In this document: positions 27,415 through 36,050 of the stretch, piece after piece | How the letters are laid out: each line of letters opens with the position of its first letter | Numbering within the stretch: the stretch's first letter is position 1 | Assembly: GCF_006783905.1 (NCBI RefSeq) | Contig: NZ_VFPE01000002.1 | Location: 744,001-808,000, forward strand | Length of the DNA stretch: 64,000 nucleotides | Source of the DNA: Microbacterium kyungheense | GTDB lineage: Bacteria; Actinomycetota; Actinomycetes; Actinomycetales; Microbacteriaceae | Direction: 5' to 3' | The notes under the pieces: generated by a model | Database searches by the model: none | What the model was told of the DNA's origin: nothing | Seen by the model: the letters and a program-made list of their open reading frames with translations, nothing else | Position numbers and translations under genes: made by a program

Positions 27415-28163
27415 CGGACGGTGTCACCTGTCATCTCGTGCGCGGGAAGCAGCAGTTCGGCGCGGGCGACGTCGCCGACCACGATGACCGCGGGGTTGCG
27501 GATGCCGGTGCGCCCGGCATCCAGCACCGCCCTCCCGAGCGTAGTGCGCGTCGTCCGCTGGTCGAGGTGGTGACCGCGCTCCACGATCGCCACCGGACGG
27601 TCGGCGTCGACGCCTGCGCGCAGCGCATCCGCGACGATGCGGGGGATCGCGCTCACCCCCATCAGGATCACGGTGGTGACCTCGGGGTCGCGCAGCGCCG
27701 CGACGGTCGATGCGCTGACCGGTCCCTGGCCGTGGACGATGTGCACGGCGGTTGCGACGCCGCGGTGGGTGACCGGGATGCCCGCGGCCTGGGGCACGGC
27801 CACGGCGCTCGTGACTCCGGGGACGACGTCGACCGGGATGCCGGCGGCCAGGCACGCCGCCACCTCTTCGCCGCCGCGGCCGAAGACGAACGGGTCCCCG
27901 CCCTTGAGCCGGACGACCTGGTTGCCCGCGCGGGCACGGTCCACCAGCAGCGCGTTGATCTCGTCCTGCGGGACCGGGTGGTGCCCCGGCAGCTTTCCGA
28001 CGTCGATCACCTCGGCGTCCGGCCGCAGCTCGCCGCGCAGATCGGTCGGCCCGAGCCGGTCCATCACGACGACCTCGGCCGAGGTGAGGAGGCGCCACGC
28101 GCGGACCGTCATGAGGTCGATGGGGCCGGGGCCGCCGCCGATCAGGTGGACGCGCCCGGTCAC
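27411..28163 (-). CDS. cobA: Uroporphyrinogen-III C-methyltransferase (SUMT), copy 1
   Basis: 250 aa from a GTG that overlaps the nirD stop (GTGA). It methylates uroporphyrinogen III at C2 and C7 with SAM to give precorrin-2, the precursor of siroheme, the cofactor of NirB. Family motifs: VHLIGGGPGPIDLMT at the N-terminus, VVVMDRLGPTDL, RLKGGDPFVFGRGGEE, and PGVTSAVAVPQAAGIP. It has only the methyltransferase module, lacking the dehydrogenase/ferrochelatase module of CysG, so siroheme must be finished elsewhere. The frame is open upstream, but only the GTG gives the family N-terminus. Copy 2 has two indels; copy 3 is intact. Confidence 0.94.
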   Translation of the reverse strand: MTGRVHLIGGGPGPIDLMTVRAWRLLTSAEVVVMDRLGPTDLRGELRPDAEVIDVGKLPGHHPVPQDEINALLVDRARAGNQVVRLKGGDPFVFGRGGEEVAACLAAGIPVDVVPGVTSAVAVPQAAGIPVTHRGVATAVHIVHGQGPVSASTVAALRDPEVTTVILMGVSAIPRIVADALRAGVDADRPVAIVERGHHLDQRTTRTTLGRAVLDAGRTGIRNPAVIVVGDVARAELLLPAHEMTGDTVR

Positions 28164-28573
28164 GGTGCGCTCCCGTCGGCGGGCTCGTCCCAGCGCACCA
28201 GGACCATGCCGTCGGCCACGGCGGTCGGCCACACGTGCAGGTTCACCGGATCCTTGCCCTGCGCGTCGAGGCAGATCCCGGTGCGGAGGTCGAACACCTG
28301 CTTGAACATCGGCGAGGCCACGGTCGGCGCGTCCTGACGGGTGCCCACGATGCCGCGCGAGATGACGTTCGCCCGGCTGAATGGGTCGAAGTTCGACACC
28401 GCGTACACCCGGCCGTCGCGGCCGTCCGCGCCGCGGGTGAGGAACAGCGCGATCTGCGTGCCCCCGAGCAGGGCGGCCCGGCCGCGCTCGATCTCGAGGT
28501 CGGTGAGTGCGCACACCCGCACCCAGCCGGGCGGGGCGACGTGCGCGGTCGTCTGCGGGTCGATGAGGGTCAT
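28160..28573 (-). CDS. nirD: Nitrite reductase [NAD(P)H] small subunit, copy 1
   Basis: 137 aa. A Rieske-like fold partner of NirB (WVRVCALTDLEIERG at the start, FDPFSRANVISRGIVG in the middle, QVFDLRTGICLD near residue 100). The Cys-His pairs that hold a Rieske cluster are missing, as is normal for NirD. The ATG overlaps the nirB stop (ATGA) and the stop overlaps the cobA GTG, making nirB-nirD-cobA-nnaR one tightly coupled operon. Identical in all three copies. Confidence 0.93.
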   Translation of the reverse strand: MTLIDPQTTAHVAPPGWVRVCALTDLEIERGRAALLGGTQIALFLTRGADGRDGRVYAVSNFDPFSRANVISRGIVGTRQDAPTVASPMFKQVFDLRTGICLDAQGKDPVNLHVWPTAVADGMVLVRWDEPADGSAP

Positions 28574-31227
28574 CGGCGCACCTCCAGGGTCGTTCCGGCG
28601 ATGAGGACGCCGCCGTCGCCGCGCTCCTCGGCGGTGGCGGGACGGGGCTGACCGCGTTCGGCGACGTAGGCGAGCGACGGATCGGGCGTGGCGGGGGCGT
28701 TCACGAACGAGGCGAAGCGCCGCAGCTTGTCGGGGTCGCGGAGCGTCGCGGCCCATTCATCCTCGTACGTGCCGATGTGCGCGGCCATCGCGGTGTCGAG
28801 GTCGGCGCAGATGCCGAGGCTGTCGTCGAAGATGACCTCGCGCAGCCCCTCGATGCCGCCGTCGAGCTCTTCGAACCACGGCGCCGTGCGCTGCAGGCGG
28901 TCGGCGGTGAAGATGTAGTACATCAGGAACCGGTCGATCGCGGTCAGCAGCTCGTCGTCGCTCAGGCCTTCGGCCAGCAGGACCGCGTGACGCGGGGTGA
29001 AGCCGCCGTTGCCGCCGACGTACATGTTCCACCCGGCCTCGGTCGCGATCACCCCGACATCCTTGCCCCGGGCTTCGGCGCACTCGCGGGCGCAGCCCGA
29101 GACACCGAGCTTGAGCTTGTGCGGCGAGCGCAGCCCGCGGTAGCGCAGCTCCAGCTGCACGGCCATGCCCACCGAGTCCTGCACGCCGTACCGGCACCAG
29201 GTCGAGCCGACGCACGACTTCACGGTGCGCAGCGACTTGCCGTAGGCGTGCCCGGACTCGAAACCCGCATCCACCAGCCGCTTCCAGATGTCGGGCAGCT
29301 GCTCCAGACGGGCCCCGAACAGGTCGATGCGCTGGCCGCCGGTGATCTTCGTGTACAGCCCGAAATCCTGCGCGACCTGCCCGATCACGAGCAGCCCCTC
29401 CGGAGTGATCTCGCCACCGGGGATGCGCGGCACGACCGAGTAGCTGCCGTCCTTCTGCAGGTTCGCCATCACGTGGTCGTTGGTGTCCTGCAACGTCGCG
29501 TTCTCGCCATCGAGGACGTGGCCGCCGACGAGGGTCGACAGGATGCTCGCCAGCGCGGGCTTGCAGATGTCGCAGCCGCGGCCGACGCCGAACCGCTCGA
29601 TGACGGCGCTGAAGGTGCGCAGGCCCGACACCCGGACGGCGTCGAAGAGCTGACGTCGCGACAGGTCGAAGTGCTCGCACAGGGCGTTGCTCACCGTCGC
29701 GCCGGTCTTGGCGAGCTCGGCGCCCACGAGCTTCTTCACCATGGTGAGGCACGAGCCGCACGCGGCACCCGCCTTCGTGCACGCCTTGACGCCGCCGGCG
29801 TCGGTGCAGCCCTCCTCGTGCACGGCGTGGCGGATGCGACCCGCGCTGACGCTGTTGCACGAGCACACGAGCGCGTCGTCGGGCAGTTCGCCGGTCGGTG
29901 CGGCCACGCCGCCCTCGGGCATGAGGTAAGCCGCGGGGTCTCCGCCCAGCGCGCCGCCGACGAGAGGCCTCAGTGAGCCGTACGCCGAGGCGTCGCCGAC
30001 GAGGATGCCGCCGAGCAGGGTCTTCGCGTCGTCCGACAGCACCAGCTTCTTGTACACGCCCGCGACGGGGTCGGCGTACACGACGTCGAGGGCGCCCGGG
30101 GTCTCGGCGAAGGCGTCCCCGAAGCTCGCGACGTCGACGCCCGAGAGCTTGAGCTTGGTCGAGAGGTCGTACCCCGGGAAGGATGCCTCGCCCCCGAGGA
30201 GCCGCGTCGCCGCGACCTCCGCCATGGCGTAGCCCGGTGCGACGAGCCCGACGCACTGCCCGTCGTAGTTCGCGACCTCGCCGATCGCGAGGATGCGAGG
30301 GTCGGAGGTCTGGCAGCCGCCGTCGATGAGCACACCGCCGCGGGGATGCACGTCGAGCTCGGCCGAGCGCGCGAGCTCGTCGCGGGGCCGGACGCCGACG
30401 GTGAACACGACCACGTCGGTGCGCTCGTAGGACCCGTCCCGGAACTCCAGCCCGGTCACCTGGCCGGTCCGGTCGGGGTCGAGGCGGGTCGTGATGGCCT
30501 CGGTCTTGACGGCGATGCCCCGCGACTCGATGAGCCGGCGCAGCGCCCCGCCTGCGGGCAGGTCCAGCTGTGCGGACATGAGCCGATCCGAGGACTGCAC
30601 CACGGTGCAGTCCACATCGAGCCCCTGCAGCGCGCCGGCCGCCTCCAGCCCGAGCAGCCCCCCGCCGATCACGGTGCCGGTGAGCCGGCGGCCGAGCTGC
30701 GCCGAGCGCCGCTGCACGAACTCCTCGAGCCTCTCGACGTCGTCGAGTGTCCGGTAGACGAAGCAGCCGTCGAGGCCGAAGCCGTCGACCGCGAGACGTG
30801 CGGCGTACGATCCGGTCGCCAGGACGAGCCGGTCGTACCCGACGCTGAGCCCGGATCTCGTCGTCACGCGCCGAGCGCTGCGGTCGACGCGCACCACGGC
30901 GTCACCCCGCAGGAAGCGGAGGCGTTCGTCGTCGAAGAACGAGCGGTCGAGCGTGAGGTCGTCGGTCGATGCCCCCGCGAAGAACCCGGTGAGCCCGACG
31001 CGGTCGTACGGGTGACGGTCCTCCTCGCCGATCAGCGTGACGTGCCAGCGCTCGTCGGCGCGGCTGAGCAGGCTCTCGACGAACCGGTGCGCCACCATGC
31101 CCGCGCCCACCACCACGACGTGCGTGCCGAGGGCGGGCAGGGTGCTCATGTCGTCACGGTACGCGGGCGATGTTGCATCGGTGTCAGCGTCGTGTTTCCG
31201 GCTGTCGACACGGTCGCGATGGGCCAT
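28570..31227 (-). CDS. nirB: Nitrite reductase [NAD(P)H] large subunit, copy 1
   Basis: 885 aa. Reduces nitrite to ammonium with six electrons from NAD(P)H. Order of domains: FAD/NAD(P)-binding oxidoreductase (VVVVGAGMVAHRF and TVIGGGLLGLEAAG), a [2Fe-2S] BFD-like domain near residues 450-500 (VCSCNSVSAGRI ... CGSCLTM), a further Cys pair (GCDICKP), then the ferredoxin-type and siroheme halves with [4Fe-4S]/siroheme ligands in SCVGSTWCRYG and SGCARECAEA (about 670-715). The start at ATG 31227 is chosen because GAGGAG lies 4 nt upstream and the promoter is just beyond; ATG 31149 would remove 26 polar residues but has no ribosome-binding site. Copy 2 has one indel; copy 3 is intact. Confidence 0.94.
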   Translation of the reverse strand: MAHRDRVDSRKHDADTDATSPAYRDDMSTLPALGTHVVVVGAGMVAHRFVESLLSRADERWHVTLIGEEDRHPYDRVGLTGFFAGASTDDLTLDRSFFDDERLRFLRGDAVVRVDRSARRVTTRSGLSVGYDRLVLATGSYAARLAVDGFGLDGCFVYRTLDDVERLEEFVQRRSAQLGRRLTGTVIGGGLLGLEAAGALQGLDVDCTVVQSSDRLMSAQLDLPAGGALRRLIESRGIAVKTEAITTRLDPDRTGQVTGLEFRDGSYERTDVVVFTVGVRPRDELARSAELDVHPRGGVLIDGGCQTSDPRILAIGEVANYDGQCVGLVAPGYAMAEVAATRLLGGEASFPGYDLSTKLKLSGVDVASFGDAFAETPGALDVVYADPVAGVYKKLVLSDDAKTLLGGILVGDASAYGSLRPLVGGALGGDPAAYLMPEGGVAAPTGELPDDALVCSCNSVSAGRIRHAVHEEGCTDAGGVKACTKAGAACGSCLTMVKKLVGAELAKTGATVSNALCEHFDLSRRQLFDAVRVSGLRTFSAVIERFGVGRGCDICKPALASILSTLVGGHVLDGENATLQDTNDHVMANLQKDGSYSVVPRIPGGEITPEGLLVIGQVAQDFGLYTKITGGQRIDLFGARLEQLPDIWKRLVDAGFESGHAYGKSLRTVKSCVGSTWCRYGVQDSVGMAVQLELRYRGLRSPHKLKLGVSGCARECAEARGKDVGVIATEAGWNMYVGGNGGFTPRHAVLLAEGLSDDELLTAIDRFLMYYIFTADRLQRTAPWFEELDGGIEGLREVIFDDSLGICADLDTAMAAHIGTYEDEWAATLRDPDKLRRFASFVNAPATPDPSLAYVAERGQPRPATAEERGDGGVLIAGTTLEVRR

Positions 31228-31264
31228 GGCTCCTCCTCGTGGGGCGGATGTCTCGGTAGGCCCG

Positions 31265-31270
31265 ACGCTA
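31265..31270 (-). promoter_or_regulatory. -10 hexamer of the nirB operon
   Basis: TAGCGT on the minus strand, 37 nt before ATG 31227; start near 31258. GAAAC lies 10 bp upstream, identical in spacing to narK. Confidence 0.55.
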
Positions 31271-31303
31271 CGAGCGGGGTGTTTCACCCCCGGACCGCCC
31301 AGG

Positions 31304-31330
31304 GTTACCTCGAACGAACGTTTCGATCAC
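31304..31330 (-). promoter_or_regulatory. Nitrogen-regulator element of nirB (three half-sites)
   Basis: On the minus strand: GTGAT-N6-GTTCG-N6-GTAAC, followed by N18-GAAAC-N10-TAGCGT. The first and last half-sites and all spacings equal those of narK; the middle one is degenerate. Copies are at 43142-43168 and 58695-58721. Confidence 0.6.
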
Positions 31331-31442
31331 AGCGGTGCGGCACGCGACGTGAGAACGGACGAGCGCGGCCCGCGCCCCGGCGTGCGGGCCGCGCGCCGAA
31401 GGCCTCTTGTCCCGTCCGCCGAAGGAGAGGATTCTCTGGTGC

Positions 31443-32888
31443 ATGGGGACACTCGCTTCGCGCGAGCTCGAGCTGATCCGCTCTCAGTTCGCGTTCTCGC
31501 TGCGCGACCGCATCGTGACCAACAACGCCGCGAGCACCCAGCCGCCGCTGGCTGTGCTCGAACTGCTGCGCGACCTGTCCGAGACGTACGAGAACGTCCA
31601 CCGCGGACAGTCGGATGCCTCCATCCGGACCACGGAGATGTTCGAGGCCTCCTTCGACACGATCGCCGCGTGGATCAACGCGCCGTCCCGGCGCACCCTC
31701 TCGATGCACCGCAGCACCACCGAGGCGATCAACGCGGTGATGTACTCGCTCCTGGCGGACTTCCGCGACGGCGACAACGTCGTCACGACCCTGATGGAGC
31801 ACAACTCGGACTACGTGCCCTGGCATGCGATGTGCCGCGAGATCCTGCCGCGCTTCGGACGCCACGTGGAGGTGAGGCTTGCGCGCTTCGACCACGAGAG
31901 CGGCGAGCTCGATCTCGCGCACCTGGCGGAACTGGTGGATGCGCGCACGAAGCTCGTCTGCTGCACCGGCGGATCGAACTTCCTCGGCACGAAGCCGCCG
32001 CTGGACCAGGTGCGCGCGATCGCCGACGCCGGCGGCTACGTGCAGCCCGACGGCCGCGTCGGCGCTCTGCTCCTCGTCGACGCCGCCCAGCGGTTCGCGA
32101 GCTCCCGCGTCGACGTGCAGGAGATGGAAGCCGACTTCGTCGCGTTCTCGTTCCACAAGCTGCTGGCGCCCTTCGGCGTCGGCGTGCTCTACGCGCGGGA
32201 GGACCTGCGCGAGACGCTTCCGCCCTTCTTGTACGGCGGCGACATGATCGCGGAGGGGCAGGTGTTCCCCGACCGGGTCGAGTACAACGATCTGCCATGG
32301 AAGTTCTCCGCGGGCACGCCCAACATCCTCGGCGTGATCGCCTCGGCGCAGACGCTGCGCCTCATCGTCGACCTCGTGGGCGCCGACCCGACGCGGGCGT
32401 GGTTCCGCACCGACGACCCGCTCGAGCCCGGTGCGGTCGACGCCGCGATGGCGATCGTCGCGGGGCATGCGGCATCCCTCACCCGGCAGGCGATGGAGGG
32501 GCTGTCCACGATCGCGGGGCTGCGGATCCACGGCGCGTCCGTGGGGGAGGATCGGACCCCGCTGGTCGCCTTCACCGTGGAGGGCCGCTCCCCGTTCGCC
32601 ATCGCGCACGCCCTTAACGCCCAGGGTGTCGAATCGCGCGCCGGCTGTCACTGCGCGACCCTGGCCCACCACGACCTCGGCCTCGAACCGGCGGCGAGCT
32701 GTCGCGTGAGCTTCACCGTCTACAACACGCCGGAAGAGGTCGACCGGGTGGTGGCGGCGGTTCGCCGTGCCGTCGACGCGCCGCACGACTTCTCATCGGC
32801 AGGGACGCCGTCCACATCGGCGGATCGCACCACGACACCCTCGGGGCGGGCCACCGCCGTTGCCCCGTCGCGCTTCGGTAGGGTGTAG
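31443..32888 (+). CDS. Class V aminotransferase / SufS-like cysteine desulfurase, copy 1
   Basis: 481 aa. A PLP-dependent enzyme of the cysteine-desulfurase-like class V fold. The PLP lysine is Lys239 in SFHKLLAPFGVG and Asp213 (LLVDAAQ) pairs with the pyridine nitrogen. Near the C-terminus SRAGCHCAT corresponds to the SufS active-site loop (RxGHHCA), with the catalytic Cys kept and the first His replaced by Cys. A desulfurase could serve the iron-sulfur clusters of NirB and NasA, but the substrate is not certain. The start is ATG 31443 (AAGGAGAGG about 14 nt upstream); TTG 31407 is an alternative. It is divergent from nirB across 215 bp. Intact here and in copy 3. Confidence 0.8.
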   Translation: MGTLASRELELIRSQFAFSLRDRIVTNNAASTQPPLAVLELLRDLSETYENVHRGQSDASIRTTEMFEASFDTIAAWINAPSRRTLSMHRSTTEAINAVMYSLLADFRDGDNVVTTLMEHNSDYVPWHAMCREILPRFGRHVEVRLARFDHESGELDLAHLAELVDARTKLVCCTGGSNFLGTKPPLDQVRAIADAGGYVQPDGRVGALLLVDAAQRFASSRVDVQEMEADFVAFSFHKLLAPFGVGVLYAREDLRETLPPFLYGGDMIAEGQVFPDRVEYNDLPWKFSAGTPNILGVIASAQTLRLIVDLVGADPTRAWFRTDDPLEPGAVDAAMAIVAGHAASLTRQAMEGLSTIAGLRIHGASVGEDRTPLVAFTVEGRSPFAIAHALNAQGVESRAGCHCATLAHHDLGLEPAASCRVSFTVYNTPEEVDRVVAAVRRAVDAPHDFSSAGTPSTSADRTTTPSGRATAVAPSRFGRV

Positions 32889-32912
32889 CGACCCGACGCG
32901 AGGAGGACGTGC

Positions 32913-35114
32913 GTGCACACGTGGCCAGGATCCGCATACCCGCTCGGGGCGACCTTCGACGGGAGCGGAACCAACTTCGCGCTGTTCAGCGAGGGAGCCG
33001 AGCGGGTCGAGCTCTGCCTGTTCGGCACGCGGGGCGCGGAGTCGCGCCTCGACCTCGCTGAGGTGGACGCGTTCGTGTGGCACGCGTACGTGCCGAACAT
33101 CCAGCCCGGCCAGCGCTACGGCTATCGCGTGCACGGTCCCTACGACCCCGGCAGCGGGCAGCGCTTCAACCCCGCCAAGCTGCTGCTCGATCCCTACGCG
33201 AAGGCCGTCGAAGGAGCCATCGAGTGGGGGCAGCCCGTGTACGGGTACACTTTCGGCGACCCCGACTCCCGCAATGACGACGACTCCGCCGCCGACATGA
33301 TGAAGGGCGTCGTCATCAACCCGTTCTTCGACTGGGCGGGGGACCGGCGGCCGGGGACGCCCTACGCCGAGACGGTGATCTACGAGGCGCACGTCCGCGG
33401 GCTCACGATGCGGCATCCCGCCATCCCCGACGAGATGCGCGGCACCTACAGCGCCGTCGCGCACCCGGCGATCATCGAGCACCTGACGAAGCTCGGCGTG
33501 ACGGCGATCGAGCTCATGCCGGTCCACCAGTTCGTCGACGACGCGATCCTGCAGGGCAAGGGCCTCTCGAACTACTGGGGCTACAACTCGATCTCGTACT
33601 TCGCCCCGCACAACAGATACGCCGCCACCGGCGACCGCGGCCAGCAGGTCCAGGAGTTCAAGGGGATGGTGCGCGCCCTGCACGCCGCCGGCATCGAGGT
33701 GATCCTCGACGTCGTCTACAACCACACGGCAGAAGGCAATCACCTCGGCCCCACGCTCTCGATGCGCGGGATCGACAATGCCGCGTACTACAAGCTCGAC
33801 GACGACAAGCGGTACTACACCGATTACACCGGGACCGGCAACAGCCTCAACGTCCGCAACCCCCACTCCCTGCAGCTCATCATGGACTCGCTGCGGTACT
33901 GGGTGGTCGACATGCACGTCGACGGGTTCCGGTTCGACCTCGCATCGGCGCTGGCGCGCGAGTTCTACGACGTCGACCGGCTGTCGACGTTCTTCGAGCT
34001 CGTCCAGCAGGACCCGATCGTGTCGCAGGTGAAGCTGATCGCCGAGCCCTGGGACGTCGGCCCCGGCGGCTACCAGGTGGGCAACTTTCCGCCGCAGTGG
34101 ACCGAATGGAACGGCAAGTACCGCGACACCGTCCGCGATTTCTGGCGCGGCGAGCCGCAGGCGCTCGGCGAGTTCGCCTCCCGCCTCACCGGATCCAGCG
34201 ACCTCTACGAGCACTCGGGGCGCCGCCCGGTGGCATCCGTGAACTTCGTCACGGCGCACGACGGATTCACGTTGCGAGACCTCGTGTCGTACGCCGAGAA
34301 GCACAACGACGCCAACGGCGAGGACGGCCGTGACGGCGCCGATGACAACCGCTCCGACAACTACGGGGTCGAAGGACCCACGGACGACCCGGCGGTGCTG
34401 ACCCTGCGCGCACGGCAGCAGCGGAACTTCCTCGCGACGCTGCTGCTCAGCCAGGGGGTGCCCATGCTGCTGCACGGCGACGAGCTCGGGCGCACGCAGC
34501 AGGGGAACAACAACGGCTATGCGCAGGACAACGATGTCACCTGGATCGACTGGGAGGCGGCTGACCTTCCCCTTCTGGAGTTCACCGCGGCGATGAGCCG
34601 GCTGCGGCGGGACCACCCCACGTTCCGGCGGCGGCGGTTCTTCGAGGGACGCCCGGTGCACCGCGACGTCGGCGCCCCGCTCTCGGACATCGCGTGGCTC
34701 CGGCCCGACGGCACGCTCATGCAGCCCGACGACTGGGACTCGGGGTTCGGTCGCGCGGTCGGCGTGTTCCTCAACGGCCAGGGCATCCGAGAGAAGGACC
34801 GGCGCGGCGAGGCGATCCGAGATCGCCATTTCATCGTGCTGTTCAACGCCGGAGACGACATCATCGACTTCCGGATCCCCGTGGTCGAGTACAGCCCGGA
34901 CTGGGAGGTCGTCATCGACACCGCGGGGGAGCGCGCCGACTCCGCCCTGGTCCGTCCGGGCGACACCGTGCGCCTGGCGGCGAAGTCGCTCATCGTGCTG
35001 AGCGAGCATCCCCGCGTCGAACGCGAGGTCGATCACTCGGTCGCGGCGTCGCTCGCCGCGCTCGCCGCCGCGCCCACACCGGCGCACGCCCCGCGCGCGG
35101 AGCTGCGCACCTGA
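32913..35114 (+). CDS. glgX: Glycogen debranching enzyme GlgX, copy 1
   Basis: 733 aa with a GTG start and GAGGAGG just upstream. An isoamylase-type glycoside hydrolase (GH13) that cleaves alpha-1,6 branches of glycogen limit dextrins in the cytosol. An N-terminal CBM48-like domain (YPLGATFDGSGTNFALFS) precedes the (beta/alpha)8 barrel with the four GH13 regions: DVVYNHTAEGN, VDGFRFDLAS (nucleophile Asp), IAEPWDVG (acid Glu) and FVTAHDGFT (third Asp). Length matches actinobacterial GlgX. It follows the SufS-like gene by 24 bp and converges with map. Identical in all three copies. No evident link to nitrate use. Confidence 0.95.
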   Translation: MHTWPGSAYPLGATFDGSGTNFALFSEGAERVELCLFGTRGAESRLDLAEVDAFVWHAYVPNIQPGQRYGYRVHGPYDPGSGQRFNPAKLLLDPYAKAVEGAIEWGQPVYGYTFGDPDSRNDDDSAADMMKGVVINPFFDWAGDRRPGTPYAETVIYEAHVRGLTMRHPAIPDEMRGTYSAVAHPAIIEHLTKLGVTAIELMPVHQFVDDAILQGKGLSNYWGYNSISYFAPHNRYAATGDRGQQVQEFKGMVRALHAAGIEVILDVVYNHTAEGNHLGPTLSMRGIDNAAYYKLDDDKRYYTDYTGTGNSLNVRNPHSLQLIMDSLRYWVVDMHVDGFRFDLASALAREFYDVDRLSTFFELVQQDPIVSQVKLIAEPWDVGPGGYQVGNFPPQWTEWNGKYRDTVRDFWRGEPQALGEFASRLTGSSDLYEHSGRRPVASVNFVTAHDGFTLRDLVSYAEKHNDANGEDGRDGADDNRSDNYGVEGPTDDPAVLTLRARQQRNFLATLLLSQGVPMLLHGDELGRTQQGNNNGYAQDNDVTWIDWEAADLPLLEFTAAMSRLRRDHPTFRRRRFFEGRPVHRDVGAPLSDIAWLRPDGTLMQPDDWDSGFGRAVGVFLNGQGIREKDRRGEAIRDRHFIVLFNAGDDIIDFRIPVVEYSPDWEVVIDTAGERADSALVRPGDTVRLAAKSLIVLSEHPRVEREVDHSVAASLAALAAAPTPAHAPRAELRT

Positions 35115-35150
35115 CGCGGCGCGCAGAAGGCGCCGGGCGAGGCAGAAGCG

Positions 35151-35933
35151 TCAGTCGACGCCGAGCCAGGAGCGGTCCGTCAGGACGATCGGGCCGTCCT
35201 CGGTGATCGCGACGGTGTGCTCGGCGTGCGCGCCGCGCGACCCGTCCACCGAGCGGAGGGTCCAGCCGTCGGGGTCGGTCACCAGCTCGTCCGTCGTCTG
35301 CAGGAACCACGGCTCGAGGGCGACGACGAGCCCGGCGCGCAGCGGGTAGCCCCGGCCGGCCTTTCCGTCGTTGGGCACGTGCGGGTCGCCGTGCATGATG
35401 CGGCCGACGCCGTGACCGCCGAAGTCGGTGTTGATCGAGTAGCCGTCACCGTGGGCCACGGCCGCGATCGCGGCGGAGATGTCTCCGATGCGGTGGCCGA
35501 CGGTCGCCGTCCGGATGGCGGCATCCAGAGCCCGCGCCGTCGTGTCGATGAGAGCGAGGTCCTCGTCACGCGGCGTGCCGACCACGAACGAGACGGCGGA
35601 GTCCGCGACCCAGCCGTTCACCGATACGGCGAAGTCCAGCGACACGAGGTCGCCGTCGCGCAGCGCGTAATCGAACGGCAGCCCGTGCAGGACGGCGTCG
35701 TTCACCGACGTGCAGATGACCTTGCCGAACGGGCTCGCGCCGAACGAGGGGTGGTAGTCGATGTAGCACGACTCCGCACCGGCGCGGCGGATCAGATCGT
35801 GCGCGCGGCGGTCGATCGCCAGGAGGTTCGTGCCCACCTTCGTCTCGTCGCGCAGGGTCGCCAGCGTCTCGGCGACGAATCGCCCGGCGGGCTTCATCGC
35901 CTCGATCTCGGCAGGGGTGCGCAACTCGATCAT
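35151..35933 (-). CDS. map: Methionine aminopeptidase, type I, copy 1
   Basis: 260 aa. Removes initiator Met from nascent proteins with a dinuclear metal centre. The five ligands are in place: Asp100 (SLDFAVS), Asp111 (VADSAV), His174 (GGHGVGR), Glu207 (ALEPW) and Glu238 (AEHTV), with substrate-binding His83. No N-terminal SH3/zinc extension. The frame is open upstream to 36044, but ATG 35933 with AGAGGAC upstream gives the family start (MIELRTPAEIEAMKPAGR). It is divergent from the membrane-protein gene. Intact in all three copies. Confidence 0.96.
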   Translation of the reverse strand: MIELRTPAEIEAMKPAGRFVAETLATLRDETKVGTNLLAIDRRAHDLIRRAGAESCYIDYHPSFGASPFGKVICTSVNDAVLHGLPFDYALRDGDLVSLDFAVSVNGWVADSAVSFVVGTPRDEDLALIDTTARALDAAIRTATVGHRIGDISAAIAAVAHGDGYSINTDFGGHGVGRIMHGDPHVPNDGKAGRGYPLRAGLVVALEPWFLQTTDELVTDPDGWTLRSVDGSRGAHAEHTVAITEDGPIVLTDRSWLGVD

Positions 35934-36038
35934 GTGGTGTCCTCTCGTCCGCGTTCCATTCTGCCGGGCTGACGGGCCTCTGGCTGGGAGGATCCTCCGC
36001 GGCGCGCAGGAGCGGTGCCGCCCCGACCGGCACCGGCG

Positions 36039-36044
36039 TAGCAT
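36039..36044 (+). promoter_or_regulatory. -10 hexamer for leaderless membrane-protein gene
   Basis: TAGCAT ends 6 nt before ATG 36051, predicting a leaderless message. The same lies before the mirrored copies. Confidence 0.6.
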
Positions 36045-36050
36045 CGGAGC

